Positions 55,644 to 64,000 of a stretch of DNA of 64,000 nucleotides are shown one piece after another. A program made the position numbers and the translations under genes. The stretch is from contig NZ_LYXZ01000018.1 of assembly GCF_001676615.1 (NCBI RefSeq), positions 124,001 to 188,000 of the forward strand. Direction: 5' to 3'. The notes beneath the pieces are model-generated. The model made no database searches. It was not told the origin of the DNA and worked only from the letters and a program-made list of their open reading frames with translations. The DNA comes from Labrys sp. WJW. GTDB taxonomy: Bacteria; Pseudomonadota; Alphaproteobacteria; Rhizobiales; Labraceae. Within the stretch, counting starts at the first letter, position 1. Every line of letters starts with the position of its first letter.

Positions 55644-56602
55644 GCCGGTGTATCCTCGGCGCGATGCGCATCGGCTCCGGCCAGGTCGAGGATGGCAGGC
55701 AAGGTGATACGCCCCCGCGGCGTGCCGTCCGCCGCCGTGACGGGCAGGGCTTGCGCGCGGGCCCACAGCAATTCGGAGAGGGCGTCGCGCAGTGTCGCAT
55801 TTTCCTGCACGGGCTTGCCCTCGGCAGAGCCCGGCTGCACGGAATCGGCGACCTTGAGCAAGGAGAGCAGGCGCAGCGAACGGTCGGGCCCGCCGATCAG
55901 GCGCTCGACGAAACCGGGCGCCGGATGGGTGAGGATCTCGGTCGGCGTGGCGTATTGCAGAAGCTTGCCGCCATCCATCACGGCGATGCGGTTGCCCAGC
56001 AGCATGGCCTCTTCCATGTCATGCGTAACCAGGACCACGGTAATGCCGAGTCGGCGCTGCAGGGCGAGCAGGTCCTCCTGCGCCTTGGCGCGGATGATCG
56101 GATCGAGCGCCCCGAAGGGTTCGTCCATCAGCAGGACCGCGGGCTCCGCCGCCAGGGCACGGGCGACGCCGACGCGCTGCTGCTGGCCACCGGACAATTG
56201 ATGCGGCAGCTTTTCAGCATAGATGGCCGGGTCGAGATCGAACAGGCGGAGCAGTTCGTCGACCCGCTTGGCGATCCGCCCCTGGTCCCAGCCGAGCAGG
56301 CCTGGCACCGTGCCGATATTGCGGGCCACCGTCCAATGCGGGAACAGGCCGTGGCCCTGGATGGCATAGCCGATGCCGCGCCGCAGTTCCTCGCCCGACA
56401 GGGTGGAGGTGTCCTGGCCGTTGATCAGCACGGTGCCCGAGGTCGGCTCGATCAGCCGGTTGATGATGCGCAGCAAAGTGGACTTGCCGCTGCCTGAGGT
56501 GCCGACCAGTACGGTGATCGTACCGCGCTCGATGGTCAGCGAAACATTGTCAACGGCCAGCTGGGAGCCGAAACGGCGGCTGACTTGCCTGACTTCGATC
56601 AT
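55640..56602 (-). CDS. OpuBA/YehX-type ABC transporter ATP-binding protein
   Basis: A 320-residue ABC ATPase with Walker [15 protein letters not shown]-loop-region AIQGHGLFPHWTV, signature [16 protein letters not shown], Walker B VLLMDEPFGALDPII and H-loop VTHDMEEA. A C-terminal extension ending ITLPAILDLAG looks like a reduced CBS-type sensor domain, as in other quaternary amine uptake ATPases. It overlaps both permease genes by four bases. Confidence 0.9.
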   Translation of the reverse strand: MIEVRQVSRRFGSQLAVDNVSLTIERGTITVLVGTSGSGKSTLLRIINRLIEPTSGTVLINGQDTSTLSGEELRRGIGYAIQGHGLFPHWTVARNIGTVPGLLGWDQGRIAKRVDELLRLFDLDPAIYAEKLPHQLSGGQQQRVGVARALAAEPAVLLMDEPFGALDPIIRAKAQEDLLALQRRLGITVVLVTHDMEEAMLLGNRIAVMDGGKLLQYATPTEILTHPAPGFVERLIGGPDRSLRLLSLLKVADSVQPGSAEGKPVQENATLRDALSELLWARAQALPVTAADGTPRGRITLPAILDLAGADAHRAEDTPA

Positions 56603-57825
56603 GCGTGCCGTCCTTTGAGTGTATCGACGATGGCATCGAGGATGATGGCCGCCGAAAAGGCGAGGGCGATGGTGGGGATGGCACCGAGCAGGACGAGATC
56701 GATGGCAGTGGCGCCCATGCCGTTCTGCACATAGACGCCGAAGCCGCCGCCTCCGATCCAGGCCGCGATGGTGGCGAGGCCGATATTCTGCACCAGAACG
56801 ATACGCACGCCTGTCAGGATGACGGGGAAGGCCAGCGGCAGCTCGACCTGGAACAGGCGCTGCCACTGCGTCATGCCCATGCCGCGGGCGGCATCGACCA
56901 CGTTGGGAGAGACCGAATCCAGGCCGATCGCCGTGTTGGAAACCACCGGCAGCAGGGCATAGAGGAACAGGGCGATCAAAGCTGGCGAGGAGCCGGTGCC
57001 ATGCACGCCGAGAGCTTCGATGAGGGGATAGGTTTTGGCCAGGTAGGTCAGGGGCGCGATCATCAGCCCGAACAGCGCCAGGGATGGGATCGTCTGGATC
57101 ATGTTGAGGGCCGGAAGCACCACGCCGCGCAGGCCCCGATGGCGTTGGCAGATGATGCCGAGCGGCAGGCCGACCACCAGGGCGCCGAAAAGCGAGGCCA
57201 AAGCGAGTGTGACATGCACCACGGCGTTTGCGGCAAAGCCCGAACCGTTGGTGGCATATTCCTTCATGATCGACAGCCCGTTCCAGTGGCCGGAGAGCAG
57301 GAAGGCAAGGAAGACCGCGAGCGCCAGCACCAGCGCCAGCACCCGCTGGGCCGGCCGCAGCGACAGCTTGACCAGGGCGTCGGTGAGCAGGATGGCGAAG
57401 GAGAAGGCGAGCAACCAGAAGCCGGCGGCGGGCCCTACACGCGGTCGGGCATTGCCGGGTGGAATCAGGACTTGGGGCACCAGGCCGATCAGGATGGCCA
57501 GGAGCACCAGCGCACCGACGGCCAAGACGAGCCTGACGCGCGGCGAACTCCGGCGAAGGAGCGCGACCAGGCAGAGAACGAGCAGCACCAGACTTCCCCA
57601 GGCCAGACCCGTGGGAAGCGCCTGGATGAAGTCGATGCCCTGAGCCTGGCCAATGCGGCTCGGCCGGAAATTGGCGAAAGGCAGCGCCAGCGCCGCGGCG
57701 GCGATCACCGCCATTACGACGCCGAGCTTGTCGAAGCCCGAGGCCAGGGCACGCGCGCCCGTGGCGGCGGGGGGCGCCGGGAAAGCGCTCTTGTCGGCGT
57801 GAACGTCCCCGGCGCTTGAACTCAC
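56599..57825 (-). CDS. OpuB/YehY-type ABC transporter permease with long N-terminal part
   Basis: A 408-residue permease. The C-terminal 210 residues are the standard BPD_transp_1 domain with NVVDAARGMGMTQWQRLFQV. The N-terminal 190 residues hold extra membrane helices, as in YehY. I chose the GTG at 57825, which overlaps the binding-protein stop as GTGA; reading further upstream would only run back through that gene. It pairs with the second permease (54879-55643). Confidence 0.88.
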   Translation of the reverse strand: MSSSAGDVHADKSAFPAPPAATGARALASGFDKLGVVMAVIAAAALALPFANFRPSRIGQAQGIDFIQALPTGLAWGSLVLLVLCLVALLRRSSPRVRLVLAVGALVLLAILIGLVPQVLIPPGNARPRVGPAAGFWLLAFSFAILLTDALVKLSLRPAQRVLALVLALAVFLAFLLSGHWNGLSIMKEYATNGSGFAANAVVHVTLALASLFGALVVGLPLGIICQRHRGLRGVVLPALNMIQTIPSLALFGLMIAPLTYLAKTYPLIEALGVHGTGSSPALIALFLYALLPVVSNTAIGLDSVSPNVVDAARGMGMTQWQRLFQVELPLAFPVILTGVRIVLVQNIGLATIAAWIGGGGFGVYVQNGMGATAIDLVLLGAIPTIALAFSAAIILDAIVDTLKGRHA

Positions 57826-58775
57826 TTCACCAGACCCTTCTTCTTCAGATAATCGGCGGCCACGTCCTTGGCTGCCTCGCCATCGACCTGAATGCGGCCG
57901 TTGAGCTCCTGCAGCGTGGTGAGATCGAGGCTGGCGAAGACCGGCTTCAGCCATTCGGCGATTTCGGGATGGGCCTTGAGCACGGCTTCGCGGATCACCG
58001 GCGTCGGGGCGTAGACGGGCTGGACGGACTTGTCGTCGTCGAGCACCACGAGGTTGCCGGCGGCGATGCCGCCATCCGTGCCATAGACCATGGCGGTGTT
58101 GACGCCGTCGGTCTGCTCTGCCGCCGCCTTGATGGTGGACGCGGTATCGCCGCCGGAAAGCACCACGAGCTGGTCGGAAGAGAGCTTGAAGCTGTAAGTC
58201 GTCTGGAAAGCGGGCAGGGCGCCGGCACTGTTGACGAATTCGGCCGAGGCGATCAGCTTCACCTTGCCGCCGCCCGTGACGAACTTGCCGAAATCGTCGA
58301 GCGATTTCAGCTTGTTGGCGTCAGCCACGTCCTTTCGGATGGCGATGGCCCAGGTGTTGTTGGCGGGCGCAGGATCGAGCCACACCAGCTTGTTGGCGTC
58401 GTAGTCGAGCTTCTTGGCCTCGGCATAACCCTTGGCGGCATCCTTCCACAGGCCGTCATCGGCCTTGTTGAAGAAGAAGCCGGCATTGCCGGTATATTCG
58501 GGATAGAGATCGATATCGCCGGCTACCAGCGCCTTGCGCACGATCGGCGTGGTGCCGAGCCCGACCCGGTTGTTGACCGACAGGCCATGGGACTCCAGAA
58601 CCTGCACGATCAGGTTTCCAAGCAGATTGCCTTCGGTATCGATCTTGGAGGCGACGGTAACGTCGGCGGCCTGGGCCATGCCAACCGTCGCCATCATGGC
58701 GACGGCGGCCGCTGCGGCTGTCAGCCGCTGCGCCCTCTTGCCGATGAGGGAGCGGAGGGGAAGCGAGAATGGCAT
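57822..58775 (-). CDS. OsmF/OpuBC-type substrate-binding protein
   Basis: A 317-residue periplasmic protein with a signal peptide ending GMAQA (near residue 35), followed by ADVTVASKIDTEGNLLGNLI. Other family segments are VNNRVGLGTTPIVRKALVAGDIDLYPEYTGNAGFFF in outline and TVASKID near the start. The family binds glycine betaine, choline or related compounds. It is the first gene of the operon that runs on through two permeases and an ATPase to cysE. Ligand identity would need the aromatic-box residues checked against structures. Confidence 0.9.
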   Translation of the reverse strand: MPFSLPLRSLIGKRAQRLTAAAAAVAMMATVGMAQAADVTVASKIDTEGNLLGNLIVQVLESHGLSVNNRVGLGTTPIVRKALVAGDIDLYPEYTGNAGFFFNKADDGLWKDAAKGYAEAKKLDYDANKLVWLDPAPANNTWAIAIRKDVADANKLKSLDDFGKFVTGGGKVKLIASAEFVNSAGALPAFQTTYSFKLSSDQLVVLSGGDTASTIKAAAEQTDGVNTAMVYGTDGGIAAGNLVVLDDDKSVQPVYAPTPVIREAVLKAHPEIAEWLKPVFASLDLTTLQELNGRIQVDGEAAKDVAADYLKKKGLVK

Positions 58776-58914
58776 CTTGTGATCCTCTTGGTGTCCTTTG
58801 AACGACGCCGGAAGCGGAAGGGCTGTGCCGGCGGTCGATGATTCAGATTCTGAAGTTGAACGAGGTCCCGTATCTGGTTGATCCGACTCGGGAACTCAGG
58901 TCGGCAGTCTTTGT

Positions 58915-59208
58915 TCAGGCATCTCGCGCCGTCCCCGTCGCGAGGCTGGCGCAGAGCGCCGCGACACCGATCCACAGGCTGGCCGACCAATAGGTGACGA
59001 TCGCCAGAGGATGGGTGCTGCGGCACAGCGACCTCGCAAGCTGGCAAATATCGCTGTTGCTGACAAGGCAGAGACTGGCATCGGGAAAAGACAGGTAGTT
59101 GTAGCCGATCACATCCTGATAGGTAATCCACCACCAGGCGAGCGACAGGGCGACGACAGCGGCCCCGAAGATCTGCAAGAGACGGGTGAATACGGGCAGC
59201 GCACTCAT
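58915..59208 (-). CDS. Small membrane protein with four cysteines, unknown function
   Basis: A 97-residue protein with two hydrophobic segments (about residues 10-30 and 68-91). A 35-residue loop between them contains C47, C55 and C62; a fourth cysteine, C86, lies in the second helix. Its ATG overlaps the stop of the ATPase gene by four bases, so it is a genuine last gene of this ABC operon. I do not recognise the family. The loop might bind a metal or form disulfides and serve the transporter, which is inference. Confidence 0.72.
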   Translation of the reverse strand: MSALPVFTRLLQIFGAAVVALSLAWWWITYQDVIGYNYLSFPDASLCLVSNSDICQLARSLCRSTHPLAIVTYWSASLWIGVAALCASLATGTARDA

Positions 59209-59972
59209 GAAAGGCTCAGTCCGAGCGCCTGCAGGATCTCTCGGCGCAGATGCACCAGTTCCGTATCGTCGCGATGGCGCGGATAGGACTTGTCGACGGC
59301 AAATTCCGCCTTGATCCGTGCGGGCCTGTCGGAAAACACGATCACGCGTGAAGCGAGCAGCAAGGCCTCCTCGACGTCATGGGTCACCAGCAGTGCCGTG
59401 AAGCCCGTGCGCTGCCACAGCGACACCAGTTCGTCCTGCAAAGCGAGGCGCGTCAGGGAATCGAGCTTGCCCAGCGGCTCGTCGAGCAGCAGCAAAGACG
59501 GGTCGTGCACCAGTGCCCGTGCCAGCGAGGCGCGCTGTGCCATGCCACCCGAAAGCTGGTGGGGATAAGCGTCTGCGAAACGCTCCAGGCCGACCAGCGA
59601 CAGGGCCTGGCCGATACGGTGGCGTTCGCGGGCGAGCACGCCACGCGCCTCCAGTCCGGCCGCGACGTTCCTGCGCACGGTCAGCCAGGGAAACAAGGTC
59701 GGGTCCTGGAAGACGAGGATGCGGGAGGGATCGGGGGCTATGACCGGCTGGCCATCGGCCAGGATGGCGCCGGCGGCGGGTGGCTCCAGTCCGGCGATCA
59801 AACGCAGCAAGGTCGACTTGCCGCAGCCCGAGGGACCGAGCAGGGCGACGAATTCGCCAGGCTCGACCTTGAGGTCGACGCCATCGAGTACGGGCAGCTC
59901 CGCACCGGAGAGATCGAAATGATGGCTGACGCCATGCACGTCGATGCCGATGCTGTGGCTTGAGGCAGCCAT
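59205..59972 (-). CDS. NitT/SsuB-type ABC transporter ATP-binding protein
   Basis: A 255-residue ATPase with Walker A GPSGCGKSTLLRL, Q-loop VFQDPTLFPWLTV, signature LSGGMAQRASLARALV, Walker B LLLLDEPLGKLDSLT and H-loop VTHDVEEA. The LFPWLTV and DEPLGKLD forms are typical of nitrate/sulfonate-type importers. Its start overlaps the permease stop by one base and its stop overlaps the small membrane protein gene. Confidence 0.88.
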   Translation of the reverse strand: MAASSHSIGIDVHGVSHHFDLSGAELPVLDGVDLKVEPGEFVALLGPSGCGKSTLLRLIAGLEPPAAGAILADGQPVIAPDPSRILVFQDPTLFPWLTVRRNVAAGLEARGVLARERHRIGQALSLVGLERFADAYPHQLSGGMAQRASLARALVHDPSLLLLDEPLGKLDSLTRLALQDELVSLWQRTGFTALLVTHDVEEALLLASRVIVFSDRPARIKAEFAVDKSYPRHRDDTELVHLRREILQALGLSLS

Positions 59973-60991
59973 CAGATGAAGCCCTTCTGCCAGGTGAGGA
60001 GGCTATCGCGTATGATGAAGAGCAGCTTCACGATGCCGGCGCAGATGACCGACATGATCAGCAGCGTGGCATAGACATTGGCATAGCCCGAATAGGCGGT
60101 CTGGAACTGGATGTACCAGCCGAGCCCATATTTGGCGCCGAGCATCTCGGCGACGACCAGCACCGCGAAGGAATAATAGAGGCCCATGAACAGGCCGACG
60201 AAGACGTGCGGCAGGGAGGCGGGGATGGCGATGTTGCGGATCAGGTACCAGCTCCCGGCGCCGAAGATGCGGCTGACGTCGTAATAGGCTCGGTTGACCG
60301 AGGCGACGCCGGAGGCGGTCAGGATGGCGACGGGAATGCCTGAGGCCAACGCCACGATGAACACGCTCGCATCGAAGGTATTGGGGAAGAAATAGAAGGT
60401 GCAGGGGATCCAGGCCGTGGCCGGGACCGGGCCGATCAGCTTGAGGACGGGCATGCCCCAATAGCTGAACCGCTTCGACCAGCCGAGCGCCACCCCGAGC
60501 GCATAGCCGACGGCAATGCCCGAAAGGAAGCCTGCCGCCCACAGGCGCAGCGAATAGGCGATGCAGATCAGGAGGCGCTGGCTCTCGGTGACATAGACGT
60601 GGAGCAGGCCGTGCGGCGGCGAGAAGAACGGCTTGGGCAGCCATCCGGTCTTGGCCGTCGAGAGTTCCCACAGCGCCAGCCAGAGGCCGATGGCGGCGAA
60701 CCAGGGGCCGTAATGCCGGAGCGTGCGCCCCAATCCGCCGAGGCGGTGCACCGTGAAGGCCAGCACGAGGAAGGCCAACGAGGCCGCGCCGGCGATGGCG
60801 GCGAACAGCCCGGCGCTCCCCCACGGCACCACGTCGGGCAAGCCGACGGTGACCGCGGCCGTGGCCGCGAGCGTTGCCGATGCCAGGAGCCCATGCTTCC
60901 ACACGCCGTTCCAGAGCGCTGGCAGGGCGGCTCGTGAAGGCGGGGCCGCCTTGAGGATTGCTGGATTGGGGGCGCGCAGGGTGTCGCTCAT
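59972..60991 (-). CDS. NitT/SsuC-type ABC transporter permease with N-terminal extension
   Basis: A 339-residue permease. The C-terminal 230 residues are a TauC/SsuC-type domain (KPFFSPPHGLLHVYV, LKLIGPVPATAWIPCTFYFFPN, YYDVSRIFGAGSWYLIRNIAIP). The N-terminal 110 residues add about two more helices (WKHGLLASATLAATAAVTVG in outline, and AIAGAASLAFLVLAFTVHRL), making it longer than usual for this class. It lies nine bases after the binding-protein gene. Confidence 0.87.
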   Translation of the reverse strand: MSDTLRAPNPAILKAAPPSRAALPALWNGVWKHGLLASATLAATAAVTVGLPDVVPWGSAGLFAAIAGAASLAFLVLAFTVHRLGGLGRTLRHYGPWFAAIGLWLALWELSTAKTGWLPKPFFSPPHGLLHVYVTESQRLLICIAYSLRLWAAGFLSGIAVGYALGVALGWSKRFSYWGMPVLKLIGPVPATAWIPCTFYFFPNTFDASVFIVALASGIPVAILTASGVASVNRAYYDVSRIFGAGSWYLIRNIAIPASLPHVFVGLFMGLYYSFAVLVVAEMLGAKYGLGWYIQFQTAYSGYANVYATLLIMSVICAGIVKLLFIIRDSLLTWQKGFI

Positions 60992-61000
60992 TGCAAGGCC

Positions 61001-62020
61001 TCAGGCGAGCAGGTTGATGGTGACCCGCTCGGCGAACTCCTTGGGATCGGTGGTGGGGTCGAGCACCTTGACCAGCTTGAGGTCCTCGGCGGCCAGGCGA
61101 ATCTGGTCGACCAGGGGCTGGCCGATCGGATGGTTGTGATAGACCAGCGTTCCCAGGATTTCGGTGAGCTGGGCCGCCGTCAGGCCGGCCGGCTTGAGCG
61201 TGTCGAAATACCACTGCGCCACCTCGTCGGGATGGTTGGCGGTGTATTCGTGGATCTCGATATTGGCTTCGGCCAGACGGCGCAGGGCGTCCTTGTTGGC
61301 CTCCAGGAAGGGGCCGTTGGCGCCGAGGACGCAGCAGGTGTGGCCCTCGTAGAAGCCGGTCTGGGTGTCGGCGATCTTGGTGAAGCCGAACTGCTTTTCG
61401 ATGGCCCAGGCCCAGGGGTCGAGATGGGCGGCGAGATCGACGTCGCCCCGGTTCAGCGTCTCGCCGACGAGATCGAAGGGCACGGCCTTCCAGGTGACGT
61501 CGGCTTCCGGATCGAGCCCGGCCTTGGCGAAGCTGACCTGGAAGGCGACTTGGGGCGGGGCACCGATGCCATAGGTGGCGATGGTCTTGCCCTTGGCGTC
61601 CGCCAGCGTCTTGATGCCGGAATCCTTGCGCGCCAGCAGGCGCTGGCAGCCGCCATGCGAGCCGACGAACAGCTTGACGTCGAAGCCCTGCTCGAGCGGC
61701 TTCAGCCAGTCGCCGATCAGGCCGGCGCCGGCATCTGCCTTGCCGGTGGCAAGCGCCTGGATCAGCGTCTGGCCGCTGGCGCCCTGGTAGAACAGCTCGA
61801 CGTCGAGATTGTGCTTGGCATAGATGCCCTTGGCGATGCCGAAACCGAGCGGCGAATGGCAGGCGGCCACCTCCGTCCAGGCCAGGCGGATCTTGGGCGC
61901 GGGTGCCGCGATGGCCGGTGAGAGGATGCGGCTGCCGACAGCGCCGAGAGAGGCGAGGGCGCTGGCCGCTCCGGCCAGCTTGAGCGCCTTGCGGCGCGAG
62001 AAAGCGGGAAGTTTGGACAT
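61001..62020 (-). CDS. NitT/TauT-type ABC transporter, binding protein (Tat leader)
   Basis: A 339-residue binding protein with a twin-arginine leader (SRRKALKLAGAASALASLGA; R9-R10) ending near PAIAAPA. The mature part follows the sulfonate/nitrate family: KIRLAWTEVAACHSPLGFGIAKG, GASGQTLIQALATGKADAGAG and DVDLAAHLDPWAWAIEK. Two starts are possible, 62029 and 62020; I used 62020. It lies 23 bases after the MetY-type gene. An organosulfur ligand is suggested by its neighbours. Confidence 0.87.
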   Translation of the reverse strand: MSKLPAFSRRKALKLAGAASALASLGAVGSRILSPAIAAPAPKIRLAWTEVAACHSPLGFGIAKGIYAKHNLDVELFYQGASGQTLIQALATGKADAGAGLIGDWLKPLEQGFDVKLFVGSHGGCQRLLARKDSGIKTLADAKGKTIATYGIGAPPQVAFQVSFAKAGLDPEADVTWKAVPFDLVGETLNRGDVDLAAHLDPWAWAIEKQFGFTKIADTQTGFYEGHTCCVLGANGPFLEANKDALRRLAEANIEIHEYTANHPDEVAQWYFDTLKPAGLTAAQLTEILGTLVYHNHPIGQPLVDQIRLAAEDLKLVKVLDPTTDPKEFAERVTINLLA

Positions 62021-62043
62021 GGGTTCCATCCGTGGCCGACTGC

Positions 62044-63375
62044 TCAGGCCGCCTTGCGTTCCGCCGCGCCGTGCTCGCCTTCGGCAGCAGCCAGGGCTTG
62101 CGTCAGGTCGGCGATGATGTCGTCCGGGTGCTCGATGCCGATGGAGAGCCTCACATAGCCAGGCGTCACCCCGGTCGCGAGCTGGTCCTCGGGCGTCAGT
62201 TGTTGATGGGTGGTCGAGGCCGGGTGGATGGCGAGCGAGCGGGCATCGCCGATATTGGCGACGTGGTAGAGCAGTTTGAGCGCATCGATGAAGCGCTTGC
62301 CGGCCTCTATGCCGCCCTTGAGCTCGAAGCCGACAAGGGCGCCATAGCCGCCCTTGAGATAAGCCTCGGCACGGCGGCGGTTCTCGTCCGACTGCAGGCC
62401 GGGGAAGATGACATGGCTGACGCCGGCATGCCTGGCGAGGAAGTCGGCCACCTTGATGGCATTCTCATTGTGCTGGCGCAGGCGCAGCGGCAGGGTTTCC
62501 AGCCCCTGCAGCAACTGGAAGGCGTTGAAGGGCGACAGGGCTGCGCCGACGTCGCGCAGCAGCTTCACCCGCGCGCGCAGGATATAGGCGATCGGCCCGA
62601 GCGGCTTTGCGGCTTCGGTCCAGATCGCGCCGTGATAGGCCTCGTCCGGCTGGGTCAGCAGCGGGAAGCGGTCAGCATGGTCTTCCCAGGGGAAGTTGCC
62701 GCCATCGACGATCAGGCCGCCGATCGAGGTACCGTGGCCGCCGATATATTTGGTCGCCGAATAGACCACGACAGCGGCGCCATGTTCGAGCGGGCGGGCG
62801 ATCAGTGGCGCGGCGGTGTTGTCGACGATGAGGGGAATGCCGAGCGAACGGCCGATATCGGCGATCTCGCGGATCGGCAGCACCTGAAGCTTGGGATTGG
62901 GCAGCGTCTCGGCATAGAAGGCGCGGGTCTTGTCGTCGCTCGCCCGGCGGAAATTCTCAGGATCGGAAGGATCGACGAAGCGGACCTCGACGCCGAATTG
63001 CTTGAGCGTCGAGGCGAACAGGGTCCAGGTGCCGCCATAGAGGTCGGTCGACGAGACGATGTTGTCGCCGGCCTGGGCCAGGTTGAGGATCGAATAGGCC
63101 GAAGCCGTCTGACCCGACGAGACGGCCAGTGCGGCCGCGCCACCTTCAAGGGCAGCTATGCGCTGCTCCAGCGCGTCGGTCGTCGGGTTCTGCACGCGGG
63201 TGTAGATGTTGCCGAGTTCCTCCAGCGCGAAGAGGCGTGCGGCATGGCCGGTATCCTGAAACTGGTAGGAGGTGGTCTGGTAGATCGGCACCGCCACGGC
63301 ACCGGTCGCCGGGTCGGCACGATAGCTGCCGCCATGCAGGGCAAGGGTCTCGAAATGTCGGGAATCGGTGGTCAT
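62044..63375 (-). CDS. metY: O-acetylhomoserine aminocarboxypropyltransferase (MetY-type sulfhydrylase)
   Basis: A 443-residue PLP-dependent enzyme of the Cys/Met metabolism family. The PLP lysine is K209 in [14 protein letters not shown]; other family parts are [33 protein letters not shown] and [12 protein letters not shown]. MetY-type enzymes join sulfide, methanethiol or similar thiols to O-acetylhomoserine. Its place between an oxygenase gene and a sulfonate-class importer supports a sulfur-assimilation role. Related gamma-lyases cannot be wholly excluded without a tree. Confidence 0.9.
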   Translation of the reverse strand: MTTDSRHFETLALHGGSYRADPATGAVAVPIYQTTSYQFQDTGHAARLFALEELGNIYTRVQNPTTDALEQRIAALEGGAAALAVSSGQTASAYSILNLAQAGDNIVSSTDLYGGTWTLFASTLKQFGVEVRFVDPSDPENFRRASDDKTRAFYAETLPNPKLQVLPIREIADIGRSLGIPLIVDNTAAPLIARPLEHGAAVVVYSATKYIGGHGTSIGGLIVDGGNFPWEDHADRFPLLTQPDEAYHGAIWTEAAKPLGPIAYILRARVKLLRDVGAALSPFNAFQLLQGLETLPLRLRQHNENAIKVADFLARHAGVSHVIFPGLQSDENRRRAEAYLKGGYGALVGFELKGGIEAGKRFIDALKLLYHVANIGDARSLAIHPASTTHQQLTPEDQLATGVTPGYVRLSIGIEHPDDIIADLTQALAAAEGEHGAAERKAA

Positions 63376-63418
63376 GCCAATGGCTCCTGAAGCGTGGCTT
63401 TGAAGATCGAACCGAAGA

Positions 63419-64000
63419 TCAGTAGGCGGAAGCGACCTGCACCGGCTTGCTGGTGTCGATCAGGTCGGGATGGTGGCGGCGGGCGACGTCGGGGTGGGAG
63501 CGCAGGCGGCTCTTGAGATAATTGCGTCCGGCCTCGCGGAAGAGCGGGTTGAGCGGATCCTGCGTCAGGCCGCGTGCTTCGGCGGCCAGTTCCGGTGCCA
63601 GCGTCAGCAGCGGCACTTCGGCTTCGAGATTGGCACCGAGAAAGAAGGGCACCGACAGTCGGTCGGTACCCGCCGGCGGCGACACGACCCGATGGACGTT
63701 GGCGCGCAGATAGCCGTTCGAGGCCAGTTCCAGGATCTCGCCGATATTGACGACGAAAGTACCGGGGATGGGCGGAGCCTCGATCCAGCCCTGCTCGCCT
63801 TCGACCTGCAGGCCGCCTTGGACATCCTGCAGCAGCAGCGTGAGGAAGCCCGAATCCTTGTGGGCGCCGACGCCCTGGTCGCCCTCGCCGGTCTCACGGC
63901 CGGGATAGCGCACGATCTTGAGGAGCTGGTTGGGCTCGGGCGTATAGATCGGCTCGAAGGCATCGGCCTTCTGGCCCAGGGCCAGCGCGAAGGCACTGAG
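63419..64000 (-). CDS. Isopenicillin N synthase-family 2-oxoglutarate/Fe(II) oxygenase (5' partial)
   Basis: The gene is cut by the right edge; 193 residues remain. They hold the facial-triad HxD in [15 protein letters not shown], the distal histidine in [12 protein letters not shown], and the co-substrate RxS in [10 protein letters not shown]. This fits the IPNS-like branch of non-haem iron oxygenases. It lies 43 bases upstream of metY on the same strand, so it probably belongs to the same operon. Oxidation of an organosulfur compound taken up by the nearby importer is plausible but is inference. Confidence 0.85.
   Translation of the reverse strand, partial: LSAFALALGQKADAFEPIYTPEPNQLLKIVRYPGRETGEGDQGVGAHKDSGFLTLLLQDVQGGLQVEGEQGWIEAPPIPGTFVVNIGEILELASNGYLRANVHRVVSPPAGTDRLSVPFFLGANLEAEVPLLTLAPELAAEARGLTQDPLNPLFREAGRNYLKSRLRSHPDVARRHHPDLIDTSKPVQVASAY

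Overview
The window is high-GC, gene-dense DNA from an alphaproteobacterium, most likely order Hyphomicrobiales (Rhizobiales). The support is the conserved block fabD-fabG-acpP-fabF-mltG-yicC-gmk next to rsmA-pdxA-lptD-lptG-lptF and pepA-holC, an Aap-type general amino acid transporter, many solute-binding-protein ABC systems, and short GC-rich inverted repeats between genes. The genus cannot be resolved by reading alone. No rRNA, tRNA, CRISPR array, transposase or integrase was found.

Layout. (1) 1-2035: end of an MsbA-type ABC exporter and a HAD phosphatase. (2) 2134-9609: a tight five-gene operon of SWIM zinc-finger protein, DUF5691 helical-repeat protein, MoxR AAA+ ATPase, DUF5682 protein and VWA protein. 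This is the least understood system in the window. (3) 9722-14969: TPP riboswitch, thiBPQ thiamine importer and adenine deaminase. (4) 15157-23472: a flavodoxin-fold oxidoreductase, fatty-acid synthesis genes, mltG, yicC and gmk. (5) 23475-32376: rsmA, pdxA and lptDGF on the minus strand, then pepA and holC on the plus strand. (6) 32405-38998: a LysR regulator divergent from a CoA-transferase/acyl-CoA dehydrogenase pair, followed by a polar amino acid ABC importer. (7) 39031-43806: SnoaL-like protein, ABC-F protein, VOC protein, aquaporin Z and Ndk. (8) 44300-47120: a TauABC-type sulfonate importer. (9) 47201-49746: DUF427 protein, a DHA2-type MFS pump and its TetR regulator, with two matching candidate operators. 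(10) 49888-50340: a repeat island. (11) 50354-53732: aapJQM without aapP. (12) 54025-58775: an OsmF/YehYXW-type importer with cysE attached. (13) 58915-64000: a second NitT/SsuABC-type importer with a small cysteine-containing membrane protein, a MetY-type sulfhydrylase and a truncated 2-oxoglutarate/Fe(II) oxygenase.

From about 44 to 64 kb the theme is nutrient uptake, and regions 8, 12 and 13 suggest organosulfur scavenging feeding O-acetylserine and O-acetylhomoserine sulfhydrylation. That link is inference from family names and gene order. Short paired inverted repeats of at least four families recur between genes. Their arms mostly fold into hairpins on their own, like bacterial REP/BIME elements. 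All calls rest on reading translated sequence and motifs; no database search was run.
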